A stretch of DNA of 32,649 nt from Salinivirgaceae bacterium (GCA_027858775.1 JAQICA010000123.1:1-32649); one strand, 5' to 3'; positions 1-9,648 are shown, counted from the first letter of the stretch. Translations and numbers: made by a program. The notes: a model not told the origin generated them from the sequence alone.

Positions 1-209
1 ATCAGTACAGGTTTTTGCAGTGTCGCTTTCCGATGAATCGATACAGGCTCTTCAGCGGCCGGATCGCTCTGAACCACCCTGCGTCTTGCTAATCGGCTGC
101 TACTAATTCATTAACTTGCCGATAAGAGCCGAATCAAACACCGGGAGAAACCACAAAAATAACAGGTGTAGTATTCTATAGTTTAGAACAAAATTCTATA
201 CAACAGACC
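1..209. other. Noncoding left edge
   Basis: I see no open reading frame of convincing length, no tRNA-like fold and no recognisable domain in this stretch. It lies downstream of the minus-strand sensor kinase. Only a short direct repeat of ATTCTATA (around 172 and 193) stands out. It could be the end of a longer intergenic region or the edge of a neighbouring feature outside the window. Confidence 0.4.
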
Positions 210-261
210 AATAGAGAGCGGCTCCGCTAAGCCTAATTACTTACCAGAGCGGCTCTCTATT
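210..261 (-). terminator. Hairpin downstream of the hybrid kinase gene
   Basis: AATAGAGAGC (210-219) is perfectly complementary to GCTCTCTATT (252-261). After one mismatch the stem continues for about four more pairs. It sits just past the minus-strand stop codon at 273, where a terminator is expected. There is no good T-tract on either side, so it may instead be a 3' stabilising hairpin. Confidence 0.4.
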
Positions 262-272
262 TGCATGTCGCC

Positions 273-3200
273 CTAAGCCGGCGGATTTGCAGTCCGGAAA
301 TAGGCTGCCAGTTCGACTTCAATTTTTTGCCATCCGGAGATTACTTTGTCAACCAAATTGCCTACCGGCTGCAAATCGCCATCGGTTGCAAAATTCTCAA
401 TGGTTTTACAAACCTCGCTAAGGTTTGCTGCGCCGTAATACCGAAATGTAGATTTTAAACTGTGCGAAGTTACCTTTACCTGCTGTGCATTTTCGTTTTT
501 CAGCCCATCTGTAAGCTTTTCCAAGGTAGTTGGAACATTGGCATTCAGCATTTTGAGATATTTGTACTCCTTTTCGGGCGCATTCCCCACTATGCTTTTA
601 ATTTTTTGGATATCAATGGTAGTAAACACAAACCCCTCTCCGCCCTCATTATCAACAGGTGACTCGGGGCTGCTCAGCACTTGTTCGGGCATTATTTTTT
701 GTATTTTAGCAAGCAAAGTATTTGGCGAAAATGGTTTCGACAGATAGTCGTTCATACCCAGATCGAGGCACTTTTGGCGCTCATCTTTCATAGCATGGGC
801 AGTCATACCGAGAATTGGAACATTTGCTTTCTCGTCGGTGCGCTGTCTGATAGCCTTCGTTGCATCGTACCCATTCATAACAGGCATTTGAATATCCATA
901 ATAATTAAATCGTAAACATGTTGGTCGACTAATTGGCAGGCTTGCTTTCCATCGTAGGCTACATCGATTTGAATATGCGAATTGAATCGGCTTAATGTTT
1001 CATGAGCAAGCGAAAGATTTATTTCATTGTCATCGACCACTAAAATGCGTCGATTGGCTAATTTTTCATCTTTTTGTATTGCATGGTCGCTGGTTACGAC
1101 ACTCTCTTGCTGCGCCGCCACTTCGTAAGGGATGCTCAAGTAGAATACGGTTCCCTGGTTTTCGGTACTTTCCACCCTAATGGTGCCATTGTGCAAATCG
1201 ACCAATTTTTTTACGATTGATAAGCCCAGCCCTGTACCTCCATATTTGCGGGTTAGTTCGCCGGCAACCTGTGTGAAACTTTGGAATATTAGATCGTACA
1301 TCGATTTTGGAATGCCAATTCCACTATCGGCCACTTTCAAGTGAAGCACTATGCGGTTATCGGAAATTTTTTCTTCGTACGACGCAACCTCGACCGATCC
1401 CGATTCTGTAAATTTGATGGCATTGCGTAGCAAGTTCGAAATAATTTGCGTAAGCCTCACTGCGTCGCCTTTGACGTTGTGAACAGGCTTTTCGATATCA
1501 ATTCTGGTTTCGAGGTCTTTATTTTCTGCTTCAATTTTAAAAATATTAAACGTACTGAGGAGAATGCGCCTGTAATTAAATACCGATGTATTGAGTGTCA
1601 TTTTATCGGCTTCAATTTTAGAAAGATCGAGCAAATCGTTAATAATAACATTGAGGTGCTCGCCCGAGTACCTGATATTTTCGGTATATTTTTTCTGGGC
1701 TGGCGACAATTTTTCGTTTAGCAATAAATTAGAGAATCCAATAACAACGTTAAGTGGTGTACGCATTTCGTGGCTGGTATTGGCAAGGAATTGCTCTTTT
1801 AGGCGTGCCGTTCGCCGAATTTCTTTATTGGCTTCAATCACGGCATCTTTCTGCTCAGAGAGCTGACGCGTGCGTTCGCGAACCAGCTTTTGCAGCGTAA
1901 TTTTTCTTTTGCGCAGGGCATAAATCCGATAATTCCAAAAAAGCAGAAAAATAGAAATCAACACAACGCCCAAAATCGTTCTAAACCACCAGGTACTTGT
2001 AATGGGCGCCACTATGGTAAAGGAATAATAGCTGGTTCCGGCCTCATTGTTAGGATAATCTGCATGCAACGATTGTACGGCAAGTGTATAATCGCCCGGA
2101 GATAAATGATTGTAGTTAACCTGAGTTTGCTTGTTAGATGACGACCAGATTTCATTCAACCCGATAAGTTTATAGCGATACCGGATTTTTTCTTTATGGA
2201 AAAATTCGGGGGAGCCAAAATGAAACGTAATATTATTTTTATCGTAAGGCAGCTTTAAGCCTAAAGGCAAATTGGAATATGGTTCAATTGAATCGGCATA
2301 ATTATAAAGGCTGCTTTTATCGTCGGCCAATAACACAGCTTTAATAGCTGGAGGTGTTACGGCTTGCGTATGATAGGTTTCTCCCGGAATTTGTTTGGTA
2401 ACACCATTGGCCGTACCCCAATAAACATCCTCATTAGCGTCTACCGAAACTGCGTTTGCATTGCATTCAATACCAAAAAATCCCTCATTACGTCCGTAAT
2501 TCTTAGCCGTTAAAATGGCTCCGTGTTCATCGATATTAAGAATAACAATTCCGTTTTCGGTGCCCATGAGCAACCGATTGTGTTTATCAACAATTATGGA
2601 GTAAATAATATTGTTTTGGCTCAATTCGTTGAGTGGATAATACTTTAATTCGCCGGAGCTATAGCAGGCCACGCCCTCTTCAACAGCAATCCACATATTA
2701 CCGTAGCCATCCTGAGCTATATCGGCTACGGATTCACTAAACAAGCCATCTGCGCGGTTAATAGTATCAACAACTACATCGTTTTCAATAATGGTTACGC
2801 CCACATCTGTTCCAATATACATTTTTCCGTCGTGCGCCTGGAACACATCCCAGATAAAATCACCGGTTAAACCGTTGGCAGATGAGTACAATTTACCTGA
2901 ATCGACACACTGCACACCGTGCCCAAACGTACCCACCCAAAGCCGTTGCCGCGAATCGACAAATACTTGCTCTATTTGGTTACTCACCAATTTTTGTGAC
3001 TTTCTCAAATACGAAATATTATCTTTATAAATAACATTAACACCATTATTTGTAGCCACATATACTCTACCTTTACGATCTGATGTAATGGACTTTGCAT
3101 AATTATTACTCAAACCGTTAGCCGTGGTATACTGTGTTGCACGGCCATTTTTTAATTTCACAACCCCTTGACCTTCGGTACCGATCCACATATTATTGTC

Positions 3201-4259
3201 TCGGTCAAAGTGAGTAGCCATAACAAATGACGGCTGATACAACTTATCAATTTTCAACTCTGAAAACCTAAAGCCTTTAAACAAGGCAATGCCGGCGCCA
3301 TCGGTTCCCACCCACATGTTATGGTTCTGATCCTGAAAAAGGCTGTAAACTCTATTATGACCAATTCCCTGATAGGCAGTAATGTTTTTAAGCTTTTTAT
3401 TATTTTCATAGATGTAGATACCAGATTCGCTTGTACCAACCCAAAGTTGTTCTTTGTAATCGAATCCAATTGAAACAACATGTTTATTATCGAGCAACTT
3501 AAAGTCCTGTACCGTATCGGTAGGACTAACATTGAAACTATACAGCCCACGGGTGGTACCGACGAGCATTTTACTCTGATCGGCAAACAGTATTCTTTCA
3601 ATAATCGCATTCTCCGGTAAGGGCAACTTCTTTTTCGCCAATTTACCATCGGTAAGCTGATACAGACCCCCGATGCTTGAATAAAAGAATAAATCGTTGG
3701 TAACGGGTTGTTGGGCAATTGTATAAAAGGGATATTGAAATAATTGCTGATCGTACGGATACGCGGTATCGTTCTTTACGTACCAAATACCCTGATCTGT
3801 GGCCAGCCAGATTCGTTTATTGGCATCGGAACAAATATCCCACACAAACAAATCGGAATCGCCTTCAGAATTACATATCACCTTAACACTGTAACCATTA
3901 AAATAGCACGCCCCTTTATTTGTACCGATCCACATTTTATTTTCGAAATCCAAAAACAAAGAAGTGGTAGAAAACCCGGGGAGACCGTTGGCTTTAGTAA
4001 GATATTCTTCTTCTGACCCATCAATTATTGTAACGCCTCCGGAATAGGTAGCGATCCATAACCGTCCCAACACATCTTGTTCTAAATCGAAAACCTGCCC
4101 CTGCGACAGTCCGTGCGCCTGAGAAAATCGGTCGAAATTATATATTAACTCTTGCTGCGCATTAAGTTGAAAAGCACAGGACATTAGTATTGCAAAAAAT
4201 ATCAGATAATTTCGGCTCACACTTCTACCCATTTTGAAAAATAACTGTTCTATAACCAT
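273..4259 (-). CDS. Hybrid two-component sensor kinase: regulator propeller, Y_Y_Y, histidine kinase, receiver, Hpt
   Basis: Transmembrane sensor that should detect a periplasmic ligand and relay phosphate inside one chain. A signal peptide ends near the NAQQ motif at residue 34-37. Residues about 35-700 carry repeated regulator-propeller units of the type W-IGT--GG/GL--N. A Y_Y_Y domain follows (about 690-770), then one membrane helix (about 775-797). The histidine kinase has its phospho-acceptor in SHEMRTPLN (His830), followed by an ATPase domain with the GTGLGLSI box. The receiver has Asp1122 in IMDIQMPVMNG, and a C-terminal Hpt domain has His1266 in HSLKS. Unlike many Bacteroides propeller kinases it has no AraC-type DNA-binding domain, so phosphate must leave to a separate regulator, and none is encoded nearby. 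The start could also be the ATG at 4232, which gives a more typical signal peptide. Ligand unknown. Confidence 0.93.
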   Translation of the reverse strand: MVIEQLFFKMGRSVSRNYLIFFAILMSCAFQLNAQQELIYNFDRFSQAHGLSQGQVFDLEQDVLGRLWIATYSGGVTIIDGSEEEYLTKANGLPGFSTTSLFLDFENKMWIGTNKGACYFNGYSVKVICNSEGDSDLFVWDICSDANKRIWLATDQGIWYVKNDTAYPYDQQLFQYPFYTIAQQPVTNDLFFYSSIGGLYQLTDGKLAKKKLPLPENAIIERILFADQSKMLVGTTRGLYSFNVSPTDTVQDFKLLDNKHVVSIGFDYKEQLWVGTSESGIYIYENNKKLKNITAYQGIGHNRVYSLFQDQNHNMWVGTDGAGIALFKGFRFSELKIDKLYQPSFVMATHFDRDNNMWIGTEGQGVVKLKNGRATQYTTANGLSNNYAKSITSDRKGRVYVATNNGVNVIYKDNISYLRKSQKLVSNQIEQVFVDSRQRLWVGTFGHGVQCVDSGKLYSSANGLTGDFIWDVFQAHDGKMYIGTDVGVTIIENDVVVDTINRADGLFSESVADIAQDGYGNMWIAVEEGVACYSSGELKYYPLNELSQNNIIYSIIVDKHNRLLMGTENGIVILNIDEHGAILTAKNYGRNEGFFGIECNANAVSVDANEDVYWGTANGVTKQIPGETYHTQAVTPPAIKAVLLADDKSSLYNYADSIEPYSNLPLGLKLPYDKNNITFHFGSPEFFHKEKIRYRYKLIGLNEIWSSSNKQTQVNYNHLSPGDYTLAVQSLHADYPNNEAGTSYYSFTIVAPITSTWWFRTILGVVLISIFLLFWNYRIYALRKRKITLQKLVRERTRQLSEQKDAVIEANKEIRRTARLKEQFLANTSHEMRTPLNVVIGFSNLLLNEKLSPAQKKYTENIRYSGEHLNVIINDLLDLSKIEADKMTLNTSVFNYRRILLSTFNIFKIEAENKDLETRIDIEKPVHNVKGDAVRLTQIISNLLRNAIKFTESGSVEVASYEEKISDNRIVLHLKVADSGIGIPKSMYDLIFQSFTQVAGELTRKYGGTGLGLSIVKKLVDLHNGTIRVESTENQGTVFYLSIPYEVAAQQESVVTSDHAIQKDEKLANRRILVVDDNEINLSLAHETLSRFNSHIQIDVAYDGKQACQLVDQHVYDLIIMDIQMPVMNGYDATKAIRQRTDEKANVPILGMTAHAMKDERQKCLDLGMNDYLSKPFSPNTLLAKIQKIMPEQVLSSPESPVDNEGGEGFVFTTIDIQKIKSIVGNAPEKEYKYLKMLNANVPTTLEKLTDGLKNENAQQVKVTSHSLKSTFRYYGAANLSEVCKTIENFATDGDLQPVGNLVDKVISGWQKIEVELAAYFRTANPPA

Positions 4260-4413
4260 TTTTGATTTTTAAACATAAATAACTACAAGTGCCATTACTG
4301 AGTAGCCTTAGCGACTATTATCTTTAAACTACTGAATTTCACACTCGTTTTCTTCACTTTTCGTGAATGGCTAAAGTAATAATTTTTATGGTTATCAAAA
4401 ATATGACGGTCAA

Positions 4414-6159
4414 TTAGCGTAAAATTTTATGGACGAGGGTAACCGTAAAATAACTTAGCAATAACATTCCTACAAACCCTTGCACAGCGCTTAAAGCCCG
4501 CGCCAGGCCAACCGGAAAATGATCGCCATAACCAATTGTCAACATAGTAATAGCACTATGATAAAATCCTTTGGAAATTAGGGGCAAATCGTGCTCTGCT
4601 CCTACGCTTACCAAAATATCGCCAATACCTGTCAAAATAATTAGAATATACGCAAAACTAAACAAAGCATACATAATTATCATTGTAGCAAACACGCGTT
4701 TTGGGCTTGTACCATACAAACCAGTAAGGTCGAGCAATATGCGATCTAACATGAATGCCCCCCAACCGGCTATTTTTTTCCGGAAGTTGCCCGCAGCTCC
4801 TAAACGACGCGAATGAGCCAAACATCGCCGGTACTCTACGTACGCCAAATCTTCTATTTCATATTGACCATTTCGACTAAAATTTTCCTTGATCATAAGA
4901 AACTGCAATGCTTTCTGCAAATGAGTTGTATTTTCGCCCTGATTATAAATAGCAGCCTTTACATTGTTCTTATGCCAATCGATGTACAAAATACCCGGCA
5001 AACTCATATCGGCAAACAAAAGAACAGGAACAGGCTTGCCGTGTTCGGGCAAATGCATATCTAAAATATCGCGCACCACTGCATAAGTAAAGTCCAATTT
5101 CTCGGCAGATTGAATACGAAAATTCAAATACCGATTAAAAAAACAATAACTAAAGTCGGCCGTGAAGAGCACAGCATTTTCGAAATTCAATAATGCCTCC
5201 TGCGTCTCGGCTCGTGCAAATACAAGATCGCTATTTCGAAAAACCGTATCGCTAAAATCGACCTTTCCCCGGCCAAGCTGCACTTTTTTGAATGTCGCTT
5301 TTGCATTATCAAATTCTGCTCCACTAAAGTCCCAACTCCCCTCACCTGCCAAGCAACGATTAAAGTTAAGCTTAATGCCAGTAAATTCCGTGGTGCGAAA
5401 ATCGATATCGCCCACACCAAAAGAAGCCCGGTCGAACGACACATCGTTTCCGCTAAAGCGAGCAAATTGGAACCCGATACGGCCATTTCCAAACCGGGCT
5501 ACTTTAAAGCTTAACCCTCCGCTAAAGCGCGTGTCAACCATGTTGATATCGCCATCATTAAATTCACAATTAGTAAAATCGACAGGTGTCTCAACAAAAT
5601 GTGCATACTGAAACTTTTTAATTCCGGAGCAAAAAATAGCATTTTTAAAAATCAACTGTCCCTGATGGACTTTAACTGAATCGAAGTTTATACCACCCTT
5701 TCGGTGAAGCATATTCGAAAAATCGATATTGGCGTTTTCAAAAACGCTATGTCTAAAATCGATATCGCCACCATGGAAAACTGTTTCTCTAAAATGTGCC
5801 TCCCCATTGCGAATGGTAATATTAGAAAAGTCGATACAACTATACACATCGAAAAAGGCATTGTTAGCTTTAACTTCCTGAATAACAACATTTTCATCTT
5901 TCGGAATGAGATTTAAGCGACGCCAGGCGGTTAACGAAAAATTGCGAGTGTAAGCCTCATCAAGAATTACCCTGCCTGTTTTTTCAATTTCATCGTAAAC
6001 CTCATCAATATCGGCCAATCCATAACCGACCGTCGTTATAAGGTGGTCATCGGCATCGAAAAAAGAAATAAGTGCCGTCTGACGATAATTGGTGCCTGAT
6101 GCTGACACAAATTTTCGGTCGACCGTTTTTACACGAAAAGAATAAAAATTACGATACAT
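4414..6159 (-). CDS. Potassium-channel-like membrane protein with N-terminal phenylalanine-rich repeat solenoid
   Basis: The C-terminal part is a two-helix ion channel of the Ion_trans_2 type. It has a first membrane helix (about 495-520), a pore loop with the potassium selectivity filter TIGYGD at residues 541-546, and a second helix to the end. Residues about 110-320 are a pentapeptide-like beta-solenoid: Phe recurs with alternating steps of 5 and 7 residues, giving about sixteen 12-residue units such as DIDF followed by F five residues later. The first 100 residues are unassigned. I chose the ATG at 6159. The frame is open further upstream (ATG at 6189, GTG at 6207), but those residues look non-coding. 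The gene is transcribed toward the sensor kinase with a 154-base gap and is divergent from the lysozyme-fold gene. The channel assignment is firm. The role of the repeat domain (sensor, gate or scaffold) is not known to me. Confidence 0.88.
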   Translation of the reverse strand: MYRNFYSFRVKTVDRKFVSASGTNYRQTALISFFDADDHLITTVGYGLADIDEVYDEIEKTGRVILDEAYTRNFSLTAWRRLNLIPKDENVVIQEVKANNAFFDVYSCIDFSNITIRNGEAHFRETVFHGGDIDFRHSVFENANIDFSNMLHRKGGINFDSVKVHQGQLIFKNAIFCSGIKKFQYAHFVETPVDFTNCEFNDGDINMVDTRFSGGLSFKVARFGNGRIGFQFARFSGNDVSFDRASFGVGDIDFRTTEFTGIKLNFNRCLAGEGSWDFSGAEFDNAKATFKKVQLGRGKVDFSDTVFRNSDLVFARAETQEALLNFENAVLFTADFSYCFFNRYLNFRIQSAEKLDFTYAVVRDILDMHLPEHGKPVPVLLFADMSLPGILYIDWHKNNVKAAIYNQGENTTHLQKALQFLMIKENFSRNGQYEIEDLAYVEYRRCLAHSRRLGAAGNFRKKIAGWGAFMLDRILLDLTGLYGTSPKRVFATMIIMYALFSFAYILIILTGIGDILVSVGAEHDLPLISKGFYHSAITMLTIGYGDHFPVGLARALSAVQGFVGMLLLSYFTVTLVHKILR

Positions 6160-6341
6160 ATTTTTCACATAAAGGTAATAAAAAAACATACAACTTTTAT
6201 TATTCACTGCCCTACAATCCAGCTCAAAAAGTCCTCATTACAAACGTTTTTGCTTTCATATATAATAAAATCTGAGTAAATTGGGTTATATATAACAAGT
6301 CGAATGAACCCGACACCTACTACCCCTCTAAAACACAACAA

Positions 6342-7067
6342 ATGCAAGAACATAGCTCACACATACTCATAATAGTGCTGTGGTTAGTTATTCTCTCTTA
6401 CCCGGTAGCTGCACAAAATTACGAACAAACATGGCCAGCAGAATATACAGTGGCAGAGGAATTTTTAGAAAACAACCATGCGATTATTAAAGAGGTTTTT
6501 CACAAAGCGCCATTCTCTTCAAAAGTAGCGCTGGCGATTGTTTTCCCCGAACTCATCAGGTACAACACAATAAAAGATCTTTTTGAAACCAAAGCGCTTG
6601 AAATGGTTTATGTTAATCATGGACTGAAAAGCATCGATTTTTCTATCGGACACTTTCAAATGAAACCTTCATTTGCAGAAGCAATAGAGAAAGATTTACT
6701 GTCGGGGAACCACACTAAGAACCACTTTTGCAAATTACCCCAAATTACGGCCATTGATCTAAACGCTGAACGTTTGGAAAGGCTTGAACGTCTTAAATCA
6801 ATCAAATGGCAGTTGATGTATTTACGTGCATTTATGGAATTAATGTACACACGCTTTCCGGAACTGATCGAAAAACCAAAGGAGAAGCAAGTTGAATTAT
6901 TAGCAGCAGCATATAACCTGGGCTACCAACATACAATTAATGAAATAAACAAATGGAAAACCGTGAAGGCTTTCCCGAACGGAAAAAAGGCATGGACTCA
7001 ACAATACGCTTACGCAGATATTGCAGTTTATTTTTACCGACGTGCAAAATTGCTTACAACTAACTAA
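6342..7067 (+). CDS. Secreted lysozyme-fold / lytic transglycosylase-like protein
   Basis: A 241-residue protein with a signal peptide (hydrophobic 8-22, cleavage after about AAQ at 23-25). Three features match the order of motifs in SLT-type lysozyme-fold enzymes: a glutamate in AIVFPEL (Glu70) in the place of the catalytic acid, SIGHFQMKPS (101-110) resembling the G-x-x-Q-x-x-P motif, and AAAYNLGY (188-195) resembling the AYN-x-G motif. This suggests cleavage of peptidoglycan glycan strands in the periplasm, but the overall similarity is my reading of short motifs. It is followed after 62 bases by a lipoprotein gene on the same strand, so the two may be cotranscribed. It could also be a non-catalytic member of the fold. 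Confidence 0.7.
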   Translation: MQEHSSHILIIVLWLVILSYPVAAQNYEQTWPAEYTVAEEFLENNHAIIKEVFHKAPFSSKVALAIVFPELIRYNTIKDLFETKALEMVYVNHGLKSIDFSIGHFQMKPSFAEAIEKDLLSGNHTKNHFCKLPQITAIDLNAERLERLERLKSIKWQLMYLRAFMELMYTRFPELIEKPKEKQVELLAAAYNLGYQHTINEINKWKTVKAFPNGKKAWTQQYAYADIAVYFYRRAKLLTTN

Positions 7068-7129
7068 AATAAAAATCAGGATGCCCGAAACAACTCGTGC
7101 AAAACCGGGCAACCACAAAACTGAATGTT

Positions 7130-8578
7130 ATGATGCATACAAAAAAGGCCACACAGCACATTGTGCTAATTATTTCGGTATTTTTACTTCTCTTCCTGCC
7201 TGGGTGCAACAAAAAAGAGAAAATTCAAACATTTATTAACCCACCGTTACCCAATGCAGACATCCCCTTTGAAACATTACGAATTGACCCCACGGAGGCA
7301 GACACCATTGATTTACCGATGGGTACAAAGCTGCTTATTCCACCCAATGCATTTGTAGATTCGGCAGGCAACTACATTTCAGACTCTGTAACCATTAAAT
7401 ACAGAGAATTTCGCAATGCAGCCGAAATATTTTTGGCCGGCATACCGATGAACTTCAACACGCTGAACAACCACACGGCGTTAGAAACAGCAGGCATGTT
7501 CGAGATTAGGGCTTTAAGCAAAAAACGAAAACTTGAACTTGCCTATGGTTCAGCCATTACCATAAAAATGGGATCGCGTGTAGAAGGCAACGACTACAAC
7601 TTTTTTGGGTTCGATGAAACCAACGGCACATGGAACTTTTCGGGATATCCCGAAACAGAAACAAACCCAACCTACGAAACCATTGAGGAAAACATTGATA
7701 AACTATCGAAGCAGAGGAAATATCCGCTTGACAACGATTTTTTCGTTTTTGATTACACTTCAGCCTACGATGTTACCTATTACCAACTGGGAAAAAACTT
7801 TGGAAAAAAACAGATAAAAGCACGAATAAATAAGTACGGCGCCAAATTATACAACATGTATACCTACGATAGAGTAACGTTTCGGGGACAACATTACGAT
7901 GCTCAATTTATGTTGTGGAAGAACCTGAGTAAAAAACCGCTACCCCGATGGGTTAGAACAAAGCGTACAACTACAACTTTAAGCAAGATAAAAGGAAACA
8001 CCTATTTGTTAAAAGTCAAACTCGACAAAAGAACTTTCACATTTAAGGCCGAAATAAAAATGCCATTAAAGATGCTCTACGCCTATGCCCCCGATTATTT
8101 GATAAAAAATTACGAGGAGGCCATGCAAGAATTGGACAAAGAACACGAGAGGCTGGCAACCGAAGCAAAGGTCTTCCGCACCTTCGAGCTAACGCAACTG
8201 GGCGTTGCCAACTTCGACAAACTCTACATTCCGGAAGATGCCTTGTATGTTTTGGCTAATTATCACGCAGATTTTATCGAGGACAAGGCGCTGTACCAGG
8301 GTGGAAAAATATTCATTGTCCCCGGCAGTAGAAAATCATACATCACATTAACCGGATTCATTGAAAAGAAGATAGCCATCGATCGGTCAGACACTGCATT
8401 GATGATGTTTACCATCTTGCCCGGCAACGAAATTGGAATTATAGACGCATCTAATATGGAACAGCTAAACCTGCCGGAAACAGCAGAAAGAACAACTCCA
8501 AAAATTGATTTACCGTTCCGAAAATGGGAGCATAAATTTGAAAGCCGAGAGGATGTAATGAAGCTCTTTGGGTTGTAA
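7130..8578 (+). CDS. Large lipoprotein with ZU5-like N-terminal segment, function unknown
   Basis: The start is at tandem ATGs (7130, 7133). From there a lipoprotein signal peptide runs to the lipobox LFLPGC, so the mature protein of about 455 residues should be membrane-anchored. The frame is open upstream to a GTG at 7097, but that would spoil the signal peptide. Just after the lipobox region, GTKLLIPPNAFVDSAGN and VTIKYREF resemble the opening strands of ZU5-like beta domains found in other Bacteroidota surface lipoproteins. The rest has no motif I recognise. It lies directly downstream of the lysozyme-fold gene and ends before a strong terminator hairpin. I call the lipoprotein nature with confidence and the domain only tentatively. 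Confidence 0.8.
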   Translation: MMHTKKATQHIVLIISVFLLLFLPGCNKKEKIQTFINPPLPNADIPFETLRIDPTEADTIDLPMGTKLLIPPNAFVDSAGNYISDSVTIKYREFRNAAEIFLAGIPMNFNTLNNHTALETAGMFEIRALSKKRKLELAYGSAITIKMGSRVEGNDYNFFGFDETNGTWNFSGYPETETNPTYETIEENIDKLSKQRKYPLDNDFFVFDYTSAYDVTYYQLGKNFGKKQIKARINKYGAKLYNMYTYDRVTFRGQHYDAQFMLWKNLSKKPLPRWVRTKRTTTTLSKIKGNTYLLKVKLDKRTFTFKAEIKMPLKMLYAYAPDYLIKNYEEAMQELDKEHERLATEAKVFRTFELTQLGVANFDKLYIPEDALYVLANYHADFIEDKALYQGGKIFIVPGSRKSYITLTGFIEKKIAIDRSDTALMMFTILPGNEIGIIDASNMEQLNLPETAERTTPKIDLPFRKWEHKFESREDVMKLFGL

Positions 8579-8645
8579 CCCGAATTACGCGAGTGCATAT
8601 TTTGTTAAAAATTAGAATACCTGCGTAGGTATGGGTGTAAAATAA

Positions 8646-8683
8646 AGAAAAGGGATAAGTTGCGAACAGCTTATCCCTTTTCT
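8646..8683. terminator. Bidirectional intrinsic terminator between convergent genes
   Basis: A 14-pair perfect stem, AGAAAAGGGATAAG (8646-8659) with CTTATCCCTTTTCT (8670-8683), surrounds a 10-base loop. It lies between the convergent stops at 8578 (plus) and 8701 (minus). The minus-strand read ends in a T-rich run after the stem, and the plus-strand read has TTTTCT at the stem base. It should serve both genes. Confidence 0.8.
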
Positions 8684-8700
8684 CATGTTAATTATGGTCT

Positions 8701-9648
8701 TTATTTGAAAAGTGTATTGCTATTTCGTTTCACTTTTCGCTCTGTTTTTAAAGATGATTTTTGGAGGTTGCTTTCTGAAAGTGATACATTATAGTACCCT
8801 TCTTCATCACCGCCTAAACCTGTAATATCAAAATAATACGTACCATCAGCAGGGCACTGCCATAAAATAACAGGGTTCCCCCAATACGAAACGTCCACAT
8901 CTACATCATAATCATTGTAATAATCGAATGCTAAAGTTGTGCCGTCAACATCATACAACTTACAAAACCCATCGACATAGCCACTAACCTGAATAAGGTA
9001 TGTTTCACCTGCTTGGGCATTAAATTTATACCAATCAACATCACCGGCCGTGGTAGTGTGCATTTCTGTAGTTTCCCCTACAGCAATATCACTGGCCGAT
9101 TCCATATTATTATCCGGCTCGAATTCATCATCAGCTAGCTCTTTAGTCCAACTGTCTGGAGGAATCGAACCAGTGTATTTTTTTAGGTGTGATTTGTATT
9201 CCTCCTGACCATATTCATCTTCATAGGAGTTAGAAAGCACCAACATCCCATTCTCAAATGCATAATTCAAAGTATCAGTGTACTCCTCACCATCGTCGAT
9301 TGATGTAACAATCATCATCCCATTTTGCGTAACGTATTCGCCTACATCATAAGTATCATACAATGTTCCCCTTTCATTTTCATACACAAGGACTTTACTA
9401 CTGGTAATTTCGAAAATATCAGCTCCAAAATAGTCTACATCAAGGTTCAAATCATAAGTCCACGAACCTTCGTAATAATGATCGTCATATGTTTCTTCAT
9501 ATGCATCCTGATACAAATACCATTTTCCTACAACAGTATTCTCAACCGGCGAATCATCATCGTCATCTTTATCGCAAGAAACTAAAGTTATTGCGAAGGA
9601 ACTGAGCAAAAATGCTCCAATAAGTAAAAAATTCAATTTTGTTTTCAT
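8701..9648 (-). CDS. Acidic lipoprotein with lipocalin-like N-terminus and PPC domain
   Basis: A 315-residue protein with a lipoprotein signal peptide and lipobox (LVSC, cysteine near residue 25), followed by a run of aspartates. Residues about 35-155 start with VVGKWYLYQDAYEE and continue with alternating beta strands, as in the lipocalin-like or DUF-type small domains of Bacteroidota lipoproteins. Residues about 170-295 match a bacterial prepeptidase C-terminal (PPC) domain: DEFEPDNNMESASDI, then GDVDWYKFNAQAGETY, then ADGTYYFDITGLGG. PPC domains are beta-sandwiches usually linked to secretion or surface display, and here there is no protease attached. The composition is unusually rich in Asp and Tyr. 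Substrate or partner unknown. Confidence 0.82.
   Translation of the reverse strand: MKTKLNFLLIGAFLLSSFAITLVSCDKDDDDDSPVENTVVGKWYLYQDAYEETYDDHYYEGSWTYDLNLDVDYFGADIFEITSSKVLVYENERGTLYDTYDVGEYVTQNGMMIVTSIDDGEEYTDTLNYAFENGMLVLSNSYEDEYGQEEYKSHLKKYTGSIPPDSWTKELADDEFEPDNNMESASDIAVGETTEMHTTTAGDVDWYKFNAQAGETYLIQVSGYVDGFCKLYDVDGTTLAFDYYNDYDVDVDVSYWGNPVILWQCPADGTYYFDITGLGGDEEGYYNVSLSESNLQKSSLKTERKVKRNSNTLFK

Noticed and set aside
3254-3718. Minus-strand open frame of 154 codons within the propeller kinase
   Set aside because: It is an out-of-frame reading of the propeller-repeat coding sequence, with no signal of its own.
5162-5611. Plus-strand open frame of 149 codons opposite the channel gene
   Set aside because: It is the antisense shadow of the repetitive solenoid coding region; repeats in one frame keep other frames open.
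4414-6159. Gene as a fluoroquinolone-resistance (Qnr-type) pentapeptide protein
   Set aside because: The repeat period is 12, not 5, and the protein ends in a potassium-channel pore; Qnr proteins are free cytosolic dimers.
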